A stretch of DNA of 64,000 nt, from contig NZ_CP107819.1 of the NCBI RefSeq assembly GCF_036346295.1, positions 124,001 to 188,000 on the forward strand, written 5' to 3'. The notes below the pieces were generated by a model. The model saw nothing but the letters and a program-made list of their open reading frames with translations. It was not told where the DNA came from and made no database searches. This DNA comes from Streptomyces sp. NBC_00536 (GTDB lineage: Bacteria; Actinomycetota; Actinomycetes; Streptomycetales; Streptomycetaceae). Shown here piece by piece: positions 32,994 through 42,181 of the stretch (its first letter is position 1; each line of letters begins with the position of its first letter). The position numbers and the translations under genes were made by a program.

Positions 32994-34007
32994 ATGACTT
33001 CTGTGGGACGGACGATCAATGTGCCCCGGAGCGCTCGGGGACAGCGGTGGCCGGGCTGGGTGGTCCGGGCAACGATGGTGTGGGCGGTGCTGTACGCCGG
33101 GTTCGGCCTGGCGTGCGAGCTGACCGGGGCCTCCTTGCGCTACCAAGGTGGCGGCACGGGGGCCTCCGGGCTGGGGTGGGCGGTCATGGCGGTGGGCTTG
33201 CTGGGGGCACTGGCCGGCGCTTCGGTGGTGCGCCACGGACTGTTGCCACCGCTGCGGGCGCTGCTCTGGGTGGTGTGCGGGCTGGCCGGGATCATGGCCT
33301 TCAGCCTGCTGATGGACGTGATCACGCTGTTGTTCGGTCAAGGTGTGGACAGCCGGGCCTCTGCCGCGAACAAGGCCCTGGCGGCGCTCGGCGCGATCCT
33401 GCTCGCGGCCACGGCCCGGTCCGACCGCGTGCCCGCCGGTGGTCCCGTACCCGCGCCGACCACCGCGCCGAAGCGCGTCCAGCTGGCCGCCTGGACGGGG
33501 ACGCTGGCCTTCGCCCCGTACGCGGCGATGAAGCTGATCTGGGCGTCGGGCGGCACGTTCGCGGGGATCACCGGTGAGGAGGCGCTCGCGACCTCGGAGC
33601 GGAACGGCGCCTCGGGCATCTTCCTCACCCTGGAGTCGTGGGGTCTGGACCCCACCGTGCTGCTGGCCTTGCTCGGCGTTTTCCTGCTCTGGGGGCTGGT
33701 CCGCCCGTGGGGGCAGGTCTACCCGCGCTGGACGCTGTTCCTGCGCGGCCGACGGGTGCCGCGCTGGCTCCCGCTCGTACCTGCTCTGCTCGGCGCCGCG
33801 ACGCTCGCCCCGTACGGCGTCCTGGGGGTCGGATACCTGGCCCTGGCCACGGCCGGCAGGGTGACGGTGCGGCTCGGAGACTTCCACACCTTGCGCGACG
33901 TGCTGCTCGTCGGCTGGATCGGCTTCCTCTCCTTCGCCGTCTACGGCATCGCCCTGACCATCGCGGCCCGCTCGTACTGGCTCCGCACGCGTCCCGACGC
34001 CGGGTGA
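32994..34007 (+). CDS. Polytopic membrane protein, unknown
   Basis: A 337-residue protein with about eight predicted membrane helices (for example MVWAVLYAGFGLACELTGA, WAVMAVGLLGALAGASVV, LWVVCGLAGIMAFSLLMDVI, LGVFLLWGLVRPWG, VLLVGWIGFLSFAVYGIAL). The loop W-G-L-V-R-P-W-G-Q...P-R-W and later R-R-V-P-R-W-L-P-L-V-P resemble the loop of the membrane protein at 46495-47109, so the two belong to one family. Function unknown. Confidence 0.75.
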   Translation: MTSVGRTINVPRSARGQRWPGWVVRATMVWAVLYAGFGLACELTGASLRYQGGGTGASGLGWAVMAVGLLGALAGASVVRHGLLPPLRALLWVVCGLAGIMAFSLLMDVITLLFGQGVDSRASAANKALAALGAILLAATARSDRVPAGGPVPAPTTAPKRVQLAAWTGTLAFAPYAAMKLIWASGGTFAGITGEEALATSERNGASGIFLTLESWGLDPTVLLALLGVFLLWGLVRPWGQVYPRWTLFLRGRRVPRWLPLVPALLGAATLAPYGVLGVGYLALATAGRVTVRLGDFHTLRDVLLVGWIGFLSFAVYGIALTIAARSYWLRTRPDAG

Positions 34008-34020
34008 ATCCCCACGCGGA

Positions 34021-34815
34021 TCACTGGTGCGGGATGTCGACCCCGGCGGCGCGCAGGTGCGCCTCGACCAGCGTGTTCAGCCGGGCGATGGACGGCGCCC
34101 GCTCTTCCCGGTGGTGGTTGACCAGTCCGTACCGGGCGGAGGCGTTGGACTGCCGGCGCGATCCGGTCGGCCCGGTCGGTCCGGTCGGCATCGTCGGCGG
34201 AGCGTCGTGGGACAGCAGTTTGGCGGCCAGCGCGGACGCCAGTTCCTCGATCCGCGGGTCGTCGGGTTCCCAGGACGCCGCGTCCAGGCCGCGCTGGGTC
34301 AGCGCGACGAACTCGGGGTCGCCGAGCCCGTGTTCAAGCCTGGCCAGGAAGGCCTCGTAGACCTCCGGAACCAGCGCCCGGGCCAGTACCAGGGCCTCCC
34401 GCTGCGTGGCCACGTAGTCCGGATCGAAGCCGAGCGCCACGAGTCTGTCGAGGACCGCGCAGGCGCGGTCGGGCAGCAGGGCCCGGTCACCCTGTGCCAG
34501 CCGGTGCAGGGTGTCGCGTCGCGCGGTCAGGTCCTCGATCTGTTCGGTGAGCCGACGACGGACGTCGTCCAGGGTGGCGGCGAACCGCTCCGGACCGGCG
34601 TCGAGCAGGTCCCCGATCCCCGCCAGCGGCACACCGGCTCCGGCGACGGTCCGGACCTGGACCAGCCGGAGGAGGTCGGCCGAACCGTAACGCCGGTAGC
34701 CGGAACCGTCACGTCCGGGCTCGGCGACCAGGCCGAGCCGGTGGTAGTGCCGAACGGTCTTGACCGTGACGCCGACGAACGCCGCCGCCTGACTGATCGT
34801 GAGCCCGTCTGCCAT
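34021..34815 (-). CDS. MerR-family regulator with long effector domain
   Basis: A 264-residue regulator. The N-terminus is a MerR helix-turn-helix (TISQAAAFVGVTVKTVRHYHRLGLV, GYRRYGSADLLRLVQVRTVAGAGVPL), followed by a coiled coil and an all-helical C-terminal domain of about 160 residues, with a Pro-Thr-Gly repeat (PTGPTGPTG) near 220. The ATG at 34815 is used because a GGGGAGGGG site precedes it; 34839 would add 8 residues. It faces the serine hydrolase gene across the MerR-type promoter at 34877-34907 and probably activates it. Confidence 0.82.
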   Translation of the reverse strand: MADGLTISQAAAFVGVTVKTVRHYHRLGLVAEPGRDGSGYRRYGSADLLRLVQVRTVAGAGVPLAGIGDLLDAGPERFAATLDDVRRRLTEQIEDLTARRDTLHRLAQGDRALLPDRACAVLDRLVALGFDPDYVATQREALVLARALVPEVYEAFLARLEHGLGDPEFVALTQRGLDAASWEPDDPRIEELASALAAKLLSHDAPPTMPTGPTGPTGSRRQSNASARYGLVNHHREERAPSIARLNTLVEAHLRAAGVDIPHQ

Positions 34816-34876
34816 CCGGTCAGCACCCCTCCCCATCACGGTCGATCACAGGAGCGAGGGTAACGCGCACTGAAGG

Positions 34877-34907
34877 TTGACCTTGACCTTGGGTCAGGGT
34901 GCACGCT
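34877..34907 (+). promoter_or_regulatory. MerR-type promoter for the serine hydrolase
   Basis: Plus strand: -35 TTGACC (34877-34882) with a 19-bp spacer containing the perfect dyad ACCTTGACC-TTG-GGTCAGGGT (34880-34900), and a weak -10 (34902-34907). This is a typical MerR-activated arrangement. Confidence 0.7.
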
Positions 34908-34979
34908 CCTCGTGTGGCAGCCCCGGACGGGGCTCGGTCCACCTCTTCCCACCTCTTCGATCCGGAATGGAGTTTCACG

Positions 34980-36209
34980 ATGGGTGCAAACAAGAGCGGC
35001 TTCTCCGAGGCCGGACTGCGCAGACTGCGCGAGGTACTGGCCCGGCACGTCGAGTCCAAGAGGATTCCCGGGCTGGTCGCCCTGGTCAGCCGTGACGGGC
35101 AGACGCACGTCGAAGCGATCGGGACGATGCGTCATGACGGCGGTACGCCGATGCGCCGGGACACGATCTTCCGGATGGCGTCCACCTCCAAGCCGGTGAC
35201 GACGGCGGCGGCGATGGTCCTGCTCGACGAGTGCAGGCTGCGCCTGGACGAGCCGGTGGACCCGTGGCTGCCCGAACTCGCCGACCGCCGGGTGCTCAAG
35301 CGGCCCGACGGCCCGCTGGAGGACACCGTGCCGGCCAGGCGGCCGATCACCGTACGGGACCTGATGACCTCCACCTTCGGGCTCGGAGTGGACTTCGATC
35401 TGATGGACTCCCCCATCAGGGCCGCGACCTTCGCGCGGACCGACTACAGCGTGGTGTCCGGGCCGGCGCCCGGGCCGGACGAGTGGATGCGCCGCCTCGG
35501 CGAGCTGCCTCTGTCGTACCAGCCCGGAGAACGGTGGCAGTACGACCTCAGCAACGAAGTGCTCGGCGTGCTGGTCGCCAGGGTCACGGGCCGGCCGTTG
35601 GAAACGTTCCTGCGCGAACGCGTCCTCGATCCGCTGGGGATGAAGGACACGGCCTTCCACGTGCCCGCCGACAAGATCGACCGGCTGCCGCCCCTGTACG
35701 GGCCCGACCCGCGGACCGGGGAGTTCCTCGTGTGGGACGAGGCGGAAGGCGGAAGGACCAGTCGGCCCCCGGAGTTCCAGGGCGCCGGCGGCGGTCTGGT
35801 CTCCACCGCCGACGACTACCACGCCTACTTCCGGATGCTGCTGAACCACGGCATGCACGGCGGCGAACGGATCCTGTCCCGGGCCGCAGTCGAGCTGATG
35901 ACCACCAACCGCCTCACGCCCGGGCTACAGGAAGCCCGGGACGCCATGTACCGGAACATCGCCCACCTCACGGTCGGCCAGGGGCAGCAGGGCGGCTGGG
36001 GTTTCGGCATGGCGGTACGGACCCGTCGTGGCGACCACGCGCCCATCGGCCAGTTCGGCTGGGACGGCGGCACCGGCACCACGGCCCACGCCGACCCGGG
36101 CAGCCGGATCACCGGAATCCTGCTCACCCAGGTCGGCATGTCCACCCCGGACTCGGCGCGGCTCATCCACGACTTCTGGACCACGCTCCACCAGGCCGCC
36201 GACCACTGA
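34980..36209 (+). CDS. Serine beta-lactamase-like hydrolase
   Basis: A 409-residue cytosolic member of the class C/esterase family. The active-site motif SxxK is Ser68-Thr-Ser-Lys71 (MASTSKPVTT). The second motif region is WQYDLSNEVLG; the third-box equivalent lies near FGWDGGTGTTAHADP. It lacks a signal peptide, which favours an esterase or D-aminopeptidase-like role over antibiotic resistance. The ATG at 34980 follows GGAATGGAG. It is probably controlled by the divergent MerR regulator. Confidence 0.85.
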   Translation: MGANKSGFSEAGLRRLREVLARHVESKRIPGLVALVSRDGQTHVEAIGTMRHDGGTPMRRDTIFRMASTSKPVTTAAAMVLLDECRLRLDEPVDPWLPELADRRVLKRPDGPLEDTVPARRPITVRDLMTSTFGLGVDFDLMDSPIRAATFARTDYSVVSGPAPGPDEWMRRLGELPLSYQPGERWQYDLSNEVLGVLVARVTGRPLETFLRERVLDPLGMKDTAFHVPADKIDRLPPLYGPDPRTGEFLVWDEAEGGRTSRPPEFQGAGGGLVSTADDYHAYFRMLLNHGMHGGERILSRAAVELMTTNRLTPGLQEARDAMYRNIAHLTVGQGQQGGWGFGMAVRTRRGDHAPIGQFGWDGGTGTTAHADPGSRITGILLTQVGMSTPDSARLIHDFWTTLHQAADH

Positions 36210-36262
36210 CGCCGGGCCCGGATCCCCGGCCCGACACTGCCGCGGTGCCTGCCAGGTGCCTT

Positions 36263-36820
36263 CTAGGCCTGGGCCTGCTTGATCGCGGAGATGTCGAATT
36301 CCAGGACGACCTTGTCACCGACCAGCACGCCGCCGCCCTCCAGCGCCGCGTTCCAGGTGACGCCGAACTCCTTGCGGGAGATGGCCACGGATCCTTCCAG
36401 GCCGACGCGCAGGTTGCCGTAGGGGTCGACGGCGTTGCCGGTGTACTCGAATTCGACGGTGACGGGGCGGGTGGTGTCCTTGATGGTCAGGTCGCCGGTG
36501 ACGCGGTATTCGGTGTCGGAGCGAGGCTCGACCGAAGTGGTGCGGAAGGTGATGTCGGGGAAGTTGGGAACGTCGAGGAAGTCGTTGGTGCGCAGGTGCT
36601 GGTCACGCTGTTCGACACCGGTGTTGATGCTCTCGGCCTTGATGACCACCTGGGCGGAGGACCGGGCCGGATCGGCGCCGTCCAGGTGGGCGGTGCCCTC
36701 GAACTGCTGGAACGCGCCGCGGACCTTCGTCACCATGGCGTGGCGGGCGACGAAACCGATCCGGGTGTGAGCGGGGTCGAGGACGTAGTCCCCGGTGAGC
36801 ACGGCGTTGTCAACGGTCAC
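36263..36820 (-). CDS. YceI-family lipid-binding protein
   Basis: A 185-residue lipocalin-like protein. The family hallmarks are DYVLDPAHTRIGFVARHAMVTKVRGAF at the N-terminus, VVIKAESINTGVEQRDQHLRTNDFLDVPNFPDITFRTT-type strands in the middle (seen here as INTGVEQRDQHLR and FLDVPNFP), and GDLTIKDTTRPVTVEF. Such beta-barrels bind isoprenoids. There is no signal peptide. GTG at 36820 is chosen: it begins VTVDNAVL and has GGAGA upstream. Confidence 0.85.
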   Translation of the reverse strand: MTVDNAVLTGDYVLDPAHTRIGFVARHAMVTKVRGAFQQFEGTAHLDGADPARSSAQVVIKAESINTGVEQRDQHLRTNDFLDVPNFPDITFRTTSVEPRSDTEYRVTGDLTIKDTTRPVTVEFEYTGNAVDPYGNLRVGLEGSVAISRKEFGVTWNAALEGGGVLVGDKVVLEFDISAIKQAQA

Positions 36821-37024
36821 GGTTCTGCGTCTCCGAAAGGCCGGGATCCTGGCGGCGGTGTGCCCGGATCGTTTCCGGCCCACGCTAGGAGGCGAGCGAT
36901 TCCCGTCCCGGCCGGACGCACGGGGCGGCGGCGAAGTCCACTCTGACCAGCGACCTCGGGCCGTCGGATGGCCGCTTCCGGCGAACGGCAGGCTTCCGCC
37001 GTCGAGCCCGGCGGCAAGCCGTCG

Positions 37025-37816
37025 TTACCGCTTGACGATCAGATCGAGGACCACGGCCAGATGCGCCTTGACCGCCTCGCGGTGGTGGAGGGCATCCGGT
37101 GCCGACGCGGCATCGGGCCGTACGCCTCGGTCCGCGAAGACGTACAGCATGCGCAGCGTGCGCAGGCAGTTGGTGAGGTGCGCGGGGACCGGGGTCGTCA
37201 GACGGTCGGCTCCGAAGCGGATGCCGATCGGGTCCAGCCATGCCGTCGCGTCGCGCTCGCTCATGTCGGACCGCGTGAGGATACGGGCGATCGCCCGCGC
37301 CAGACGGTCGTCCTCAAGCTGGTCGAACACGTGGTCGGTGGGCGCCGTCAGCCGGGCACCGGCAAGGTCCAGCATTCGCACCGGTGACACCTCGGGGAGG
37401 CACCCCAACCGGCCCAGCAGGTCCGCGCCGTGCGCCACCGCATGGATCCAGCCGAGCGTGTCGTCGTAGCCGCGCAGGTCCTGCTCCGTCGGGTACCACC
37501 GCTCGAAGGCGACCACCCAGTCATCCCGGAGGTCCCCCGCGCTCACGAGCATGTCGAGCACGAGAGGGGCGAACGTACGGGCCTGGACCTCCCGGTCGAG
37601 GAAGCGGGCGGCCATCTCGTCGCCCAGCGCCAGGCGTCGGGGCGCGTCGATCACCCCGCGGGCTATCCAGGTCGACAGGACTCCGTAGGCGGCACCGTCC
37701 CGGATCAGCGGATCGGGATCCGCCAGGGCTCGGGAGAGTCCTCTGACGAGTTCCTCCAGGGGGCGGTCGGCGGGCACGGCACAGTCGGCGTCCTCGATGT
37801 TCTGCCAGTTGATCAT
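37025..37816 (-). CDS. DUF2785-family protein
   Basis: A 263-residue all-helical protein with the DUF2785 pattern (IRDGAAYGVLSTWI, FLDREVQARTFAPLVLDMLV, GYDDTLGWIHAVAHGADLL, then LTRSDMSERDATAWLD). The family is soluble and of unknown function. The ATG at 37816 gives the compact form; the upstream stretch to 37960 is basic, proline-rich and unlikely to be coded. It stands alone. Confidence 0.75.
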   Translation of the reverse strand: MINWQNIEDADCAVPADRPLEELVRGLSRALADPDPLIRDGAAYGVLSTWIARGVIDAPRRLALGDEMAARFLDREVQARTFAPLVLDMLVSAGDLRDDWVVAFERWYPTEQDLRGYDDTLGWIHAVAHGADLLGRLGCLPEVSPVRMLDLAGARLTAPTDHVFDQLEDDRLARAIARILTRSDMSERDATAWLDPIGIRFGADRLTTPVPAHLTNCLRTLRMLYVFADRGVRPDAASAPDALHHREAVKAHLAVVLDLIVKR

Positions 37817-37898
37817 GGCGGGCACGATAGACCCCCACCGCCGTGCCACGCCGCGAATTAACGCCGGCCGCCGGGGCCGCCTCACCCCGCCGCCGGCC

Positions 37899-38513
37899 TT
37901 ACTCCTCCGCCGGTCCGGACGCGAGCGCGTCCAGGCGCTCCTGCGACCAGGCGAGCCCACCGGTCCGCAGATCTTCGACCACCGCGCGCACCCACTCCAG
38001 CTCCGCGACCGTCACGGCCCTCAGGTACTCGGTCTCCAGCCGGGTGATCCGCGGCAGCCCCTGCTCCGCCTCCTTGACCAGGGCCGATTCCAGCCCGTCG
38101 AGCTTTTCCGCGAGTGCGTCGGCCCGCCGGTCCAGTACGTCGGCCATGTCCTGCGGCGTGAGCAGCAGCAGGTTCGACAGCGCGGCCGGGAACTCCGGGA
38201 ACTCCTGCTTCGGTGCGGAGAGCATCTCCTCCAGCCAGGTGCGGGCGATCTCGCGCCCCGCGTCAGTGATCTCGTACACGGTCCGCTCCGGGTACTGCTG
38301 ATCACGCCCGGTCTCCCGGACGGCGATCAGCCCGGCGGCGCCCAGCCGCTCGATCGTGCGGTAGAGGCTCGCGCGCTGGCTGACGTTGACGACCTGCTCC
38401 TTGCCCCAGTCCTTGATCAGGCGCTGGACGCCGTAGGGGTGCAGCGGCTTGTAGTGCAGCAGAGCCAGGACGGTCAGGGCGAGCGGGGAGCTGCGGGGGG
38501 CAGATGAGGTCAC
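37899..38513 (-). CDS. PadR-family repressor
   Basis: A 204-residue regulator. The winged helix is LALTVLALLHYKPLHPYGVQRLIKDWG..., with SQRASLYRTIERLGAAGLI and the wing RDQQYPERTVYEITDAGRE. The C-terminal half is a long helical dimerisation region (DMADVLDRRADALAEKLDGLESALVKEAEQ). The GTG start lies at 38513. It is divergent from the FAD monooxygenase gene; the shared site at 38537-38560 is the probable operator. PadR proteins typically sense phenolic compounds or drugs. Confidence 0.85.
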   Translation of the reverse strand: MTSSAPRSSPLALTVLALLHYKPLHPYGVQRLIKDWGKEQVVNVSQRASLYRTIERLGAAGLIAVRETGRDQQYPERTVYEITDAGREIARTWLEEMLSAPKQEFPEFPAALSNLLLLTPQDMADVLDRRADALAEKLDGLESALVKEAEQGLPRITRLETEYLRAVTVAELEWVRAVVEDLRTGGLAWSQERLDALASGPAEE

Positions 38514-38536
38514 GGACCCGATTCTAGCGACAGCAG

Positions 38537-38560
38537 AACTAGTTGACTAGAAACTAGTTT
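38537..38560. promoter_or_regulatory. PadR operator candidate
   Basis: AACTAGTT (38537-38544) and AAACTAGTTT (38551-38560) are two palindromes with a 6-nt gap, forming a larger dyad in the divergent promoter between padR and the monooxygenase. The AT-rich centre probably overlaps the promoters. Confidence 0.65.
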
Positions 38561-38634
38561 CAGTGCAACTATCGAAGCGTCGGGGCAAGAGCACCGACGA
38601 TCGACGATCGACGACCCACGAGGGGGTACCAGTC

Positions 38635-39852
38635 ATGACCAGCACTGACACGGCCCGCACCGGCACAGCGCGCAGCGCGCTCGTCATCGGGGGCGGGATC
38701 GCAGGACCGGTCGCCGCGATGGCCCTGCGACAGGCGGGTATCGAGGCCACCGTCTACGAGTCCTACGCGTCCACGGCGGACGGGGTCGGCGGCGGCATGA
38801 CCATCGCCCCCAACGGTCAGGACGCCCTCGACGCAATCGGCGCGGGCCACCTCGTCCGCGCCATCGGCTCCCCGGTCACGTCCATGGCCCTGCGGAGCGG
38901 GACGGGCAGGGAGCTCGGACGGTTCGCCCCGCCTTCGCGCCTGCCCGTCCCGCAGTTCGTCTGGCGCGCCGACCTCTACCGGGAGATCCACGACGAGGCG
39001 GAGCGCCGCTCCGTACCCATCCACCACGGCAAGCGGCTGGTCAGCGCCACGGACACCGGCTCCGGCGTCACCGCGCGATTCGCGGACGGTACGCAGGCGA
39101 GCGCCGACATCCTGATCGGCGCCGACGGCATCCGGTCCACGGTGCGTTCCCTGATCGACCCGGCCGCACCACAGCCGCACTACGCCGGCCTGGTCTGCTT
39201 CGGGGCCCGGATGGACTCCTGCGCGCTGCCCTCCACCGACGGCGTCATGTACATGTGCTTCGGCAAGCGCGCCTTCTTCGGCTACCAGGTCTTCGACGAC
39301 TCCTCGGCGATGTGGTTCGTGAACCTTCCGCGCTCCGCCCCGATGACAGTCGCCGAGGCCCAGGCGATCGGCGTGGAGGAATGGATGCGCACCCTGCGCA
39401 CCGTCTTCGCCGACGACAGTGCCCCTGCCCTGGAGATGATCAGCGCCACCGACCCCGGCCGGCTGCTGATCACCGGCCCGATGGAGAACATGCCGAGCGT
39501 CCCGGCCTGGACCCACGGCCGCCTGGCCCTGATCGGCGACGCGGCGCACGCCGCGTCGTCCAGCTCGGGGCAGGGCGCCTCCATCGCCTCCGAAAGCGCC
39601 GTCGAACTGGCCCGCTGCCTGCGGGACTTGCCGTACGACCAGGCCTTCGCGGCGTACGAACGGCTGCGCCGCCCCCGCGTCGAACGCATCATCAAGCTCG
39701 GCGCCCGCACGAACAGCAACAAAGCACCGGGCCCGGTCGGCCGGGTGCTGCGCGACCTCCTGATGCCGGTGGGCATGAAGCTGATCAACCCGGAGAAGAC
39801 GGCCTGGCAGTTCGACCACCACATCGACTGGGACGCGAAGGTATCCCTCTGA
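38635..39852 (+). CDS. FAD-dependent monooxygenase (PHBH-type)
   Basis: A 405-residue group A flavin monooxygenase. The FAD dinucleotide motif is SALVIGGGIAGPVAAMALRQAG (about 14-35, with GxGxxG form), the D-G motif is LIGADGIRSTVR near 160, and the G-D motif is GRLALIGDAAHAASSSSGQGASIA (about 298-321). Such enzymes hydroxylate or cleave aromatic and tetracycline-like substrates; TetX-like activity is possible but unproven. The repressor PadR is divergent, consistent with induction by an aromatic compound or drug. Confidence 0.88.
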   Translation: MTSTDTARTGTARSALVIGGGIAGPVAAMALRQAGIEATVYESYASTADGVGGGMTIAPNGQDALDAIGAGHLVRAIGSPVTSMALRSGTGRELGRFAPPSRLPVPQFVWRADLYREIHDEAERRSVPIHHGKRLVSATDTGSGVTARFADGTQASADILIGADGIRSTVRSLIDPAAPQPHYAGLVCFGARMDSCALPSTDGVMYMCFGKRAFFGYQVFDDSSAMWFVNLPRSAPMTVAEAQAIGVEEWMRTLRTVFADDSAPALEMISATDPGRLLITGPMENMPSVPAWTHGRLALIGDAAHAASSSSGQGASIASESAVELARCLRDLPYDQAFAAYERLRRPRVERIIKLGARTNSNKAPGPVGRVLRDLLMPVGMKLINPEKTAWQFDHHIDWDAKVSL

Positions 39853-39995
39853 CCGTAGTGTGCCGCGACACGGAGGGCCGGATCCTGGTGCACCGGTGGC
39901 CGGACAACGACTCGCGGTTCCCGGGCCAGTACAACTGGCTGCTCGGCGGCGCGGCGAACCCGGGCGAGACCTACGAGGACGCCGCCGCGCAGTGA
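39849..39995 (+). pseudogene. 5' fragment of a NUDIX hydrolase gene
   Basis: About 48 codons of a NUDIX N-terminus: VVCRDTEGRILVHRWPDNDS, then GQYNWLLGGAANPGETYEDAAAQ and a stop. The NUDIX box starts (G-A-A-N-P-G-E-T) but the R-E-x-x-E-E half is missing, as the next residues would be the box core. The next gene ends 2 nt later on the other strand, so the rest has been deleted. It slightly overlaps the monooxygenase stop. Confidence 0.7.
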
Positions 39996-39996
39996 G

Positions 39997-40782
39997 TCAC
40001 GCCTCGATGTCGCGGCGGGTGGTCGAGAGGTAGGCGACCAGGGCGAGGATGACCAGGGTCCAGCCGAGGGTGACCGGGCCGAGGCCGAGGCCGAGGCCCC
40101 CGCGGGTGTGCGAGACGGCCATCCAGTCGGCGAAGGAGGCGCCCAGCGGCCGCGTGAGGACGTACGCCGACCAGAACGCCGCCACCGCGCCCAGGCCGAG
40201 CTTGGCGTGGGCGAGGGCCGGGAGGGCGATCAGCGCCGTGAAGACCAGGCCGGAGGCGAAGTAGCCGAGGCCGAAGTTGGTGGCGGTCAGGTCACCCGCG
40301 GCGGTGCCGAGCGCGAAGGTGGCGAGTACGGTCGCCCAGTAGAACGCCTCGCGGCGACGGGTGTTGACGGTGTGCACCGAGAGCGTCCGCTCGGTCGCGT
40401 ACCAGGCCCCGAAGATCACCGCGAGGACGAGCACGAAGACGGGCGTGGCCTCCGTGTACGGAACGCCCAGGCCGACGTGCAGCACGTCGGCCGCCATCGT
40501 GCCGAAGACGCTGACCATGACGACCGTGGTCCAGTAGACCCAGGCCACGTACCGGTCGAGCCGGAACTGCACGGCCAGGCATGTCACCAGGCCCACCGCG
40601 CCCAGTGCGACCGCGATCATCGGGTCCATCACGTGGGCGAGGAAGTCCGAGGCCGTCTCGCCCATGCCCGTGGTCAGCACCTTGATGACCCAGAACAGTG
40701 CCGTGACCTGCGGAACCTTGTTCATCATCGGCCGGGCGGGCACGGACGGGCCGCCGTGCTGGCGGAGTTGAGCTGTCGTCAT
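39997..40782 (-). CDS. COG4705-type membrane protein
   Basis: A 261-residue protein with about seven membrane helices, built as an internal duplication: KVPQVTALFWVIKVLTTGMGETASDFL resembles the later FYWATVLATFALGTAAGDL, each with the T-x-G-x-x-x-x-D-x-L pattern of this group. COG4705 proteins are inner-membrane proteins of unknown function. The ATG at 40782 is used; a perfect palindrome at 40811-40828 lies about 30 nt upstream and is a likely operator. Confidence 0.8.
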   Translation of the reverse strand: MTTAQLRQHGGPSVPARPMMNKVPQVTALFWVIKVLTTGMGETASDFLAHVMDPMIAVALGAVGLVTCLAVQFRLDRYVAWVYWTTVVMVSVFGTMAADVLHVGLGVPYTEATPVFVLVLAVIFGAWYATERTLSVHTVNTRRREAFYWATVLATFALGTAAGDLTATNFGLGYFASGLVFTALIALPALAHAKLGLGAVAAFWSAYVLTRPLGASFADWMAVSHTRGGLGLGLGPVTLGWTLVILALVAYLSTTRRDIEA

Positions 40783-40810
40783 GAGCGGCACCATGACACA
40801 ACGCCGCTAC

Positions 40811-40828
40811 GTCTACAAGTTTGTAGAC
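40811..40828. promoter_or_regulatory. Perfect palindrome upstream of COG4705 gene
   Basis: GTCTACAA-GT-TTGTAGAC is a perfect 8-bp inverted repeat with a 2-nt centre, 29 nt from the start codon. It resembles BlaI/CopY-type TACA/TGTA operators, but no such regulator is nearby. Confidence 0.6.
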
Positions 40829-41018
40829 ATGATCTTGTCGGGCCGCTAAGGTCTTCCCCGGGCCTCGGACGGCCGACGGCACTGTCGGCGATCCGTAGGA
40901 GGGGTGTCGGTGCCGTCGGAGAGGTGTCGGTGGCCGGTGGAACCGTGGGTGCCGAGCCGCCCAAGGGGGCGGCCGCGGCCGTCAGCAGCCGCCCGCACCA
41001 GCCGGGAGTTCGTTCGCC

Positions 41019-41969
41019 GTGTCTTCCTCATCCTCCACCCCGCCCTGGAACGTCCACCGGCTGCCCCGCGCCGATGGCCGTGTCTTCCTGGTCACCGGCG
41101 GCAACGCCGGGATCGGGTATTTCGTCGCGGAACAGTTGTCGGGGACCGGGGCCACCGTCGTGCTCGGCAGCCGGAATCCCGCCAAGGCTGAGGTCGCCTC
41201 GGCCTCGATCCGGGCCCGTCTCCGCGGGGCGCGGGTGCGGTCCGTACGCCTGGACCTGGCCGACCTCTCGTCGCTGGAAGCAACGGTGGAATCGCTGGGA
41301 GTGGAACGCCTCGACGCCGTGGTCCACAACGCAGGCGTCGCGCTCGACGACCCGCCGCGCGAGGAGACCGTGGACGGTCACGAGCTGATGTTCGGCACGA
41401 ACCACCTCGGGCACTTCGCCTTGACCCAGTGGCTGATGCCGCTGCTGTCGGCCGCGCCTGCCGCCCGCGTGGTGACCGTGGGCAGCTTCGCGGCGAAGTC
41501 CGAGCGGCTCGACCTGGAGGACCTGCAGAGCCGGAGGGACTACCAGCCGAAGCGCGCCTACGGACGCTCCAAGTTGGCCCAGATGCACTTCGGCCTCGAA
41601 CTCGACCGCCGCCTGCGCGCCGCCGGGAGCAGGGTGTCGAGCGTGGTGGTCCATCCCGGTGGCGCGCTGGACTCCCTCACCCCGTCACGGCCACCGCTGC
41701 ACGTGCGCACCACCGGCGCACGCCTGGGCGCCGCCCCCGCGGCCCTCCTCGTCCAGGGCAAGCACGCGGGCGCGTGGCCCGCGGTCCGAGCGGTGCTCGA
41801 CCCGGCCGTGTACGGGGGCCGGCTGTGGGGACCGCGCGTCTTCGGCCTGCGCGGCGAGCCCCGACCCGAACCGCTGTGGAACCACCTCGCCGACACGTCC
41901 GTCGCGTCGCGCCTGTGGGACGCGAGCCGCGATCTGGCCGACGCCGTCCCCGGCGCCATACCGGGATAG
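41019..41969 (+). CDS. Short-chain dehydrogenase/reductase
   Basis: A 316-residue SDR of the retinol-dehydrogenase-like group. The cofactor motif is VFLVTGGNAGIGYFVAEQL (T-G-x-x-x-G-I-G), followed by VRLDLADLSS and HNAG. Catalytic Tyr-Gly-Arg-Ser-Lys is in KRAYGRSKLAQ. The C-terminal about 70 residues are long for the family (RPPLHVRTTGARLGAAPAALLVQGKHAG...). The gene stands alone with a GTG start; substrate unknown. Confidence 0.88.
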   Translation: MSSSSSTPPWNVHRLPRADGRVFLVTGGNAGIGYFVAEQLSGTGATVVLGSRNPAKAEVASASIRARLRGARVRSVRLDLADLSSLEATVESLGVERLDAVVHNAGVALDDPPREETVDGHELMFGTNHLGHFALTQWLMPLLSAAPAARVVTVGSFAAKSERLDLEDLQSRRDYQPKRAYGRSKLAQMHFGLELDRRLRAAGSRVSSVVVHPGGALDSLTPSRPPLHVRTTGARLGAAPAALLVQGKHAGAWPAVRAVLDPAVYGGRLWGPRVFGLRGEPRPEPLWNHLADTSVASRLWDASRDLADAVPGAIPG

Positions 41970-42181
41970 TCCTCGGCAGCCACCGCGCCCGGCCCCGGTC
42001 GTCGACGCGACACGGGGATCGTGTGGAACAGGATGGCCCGCGTCCGGCGGGGGCGCCAGGTGGCCGGACCGGACGGCTGAGCCCCTGACTCGAACGAACC
42101 AAGGGCCGTTTCGCGAGCGGTCCGCACGGGGAACCGGTGTGTCCAGTCAACGGAACACCGATGCCACGGAGGACACGGAAC

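Noticed and set aside
39849..39995. Small complete gene
   Set aside because: It stops in the NUDIX box before the catalytic Glu residues and the next gene is on the other strand, so it is a fragment.
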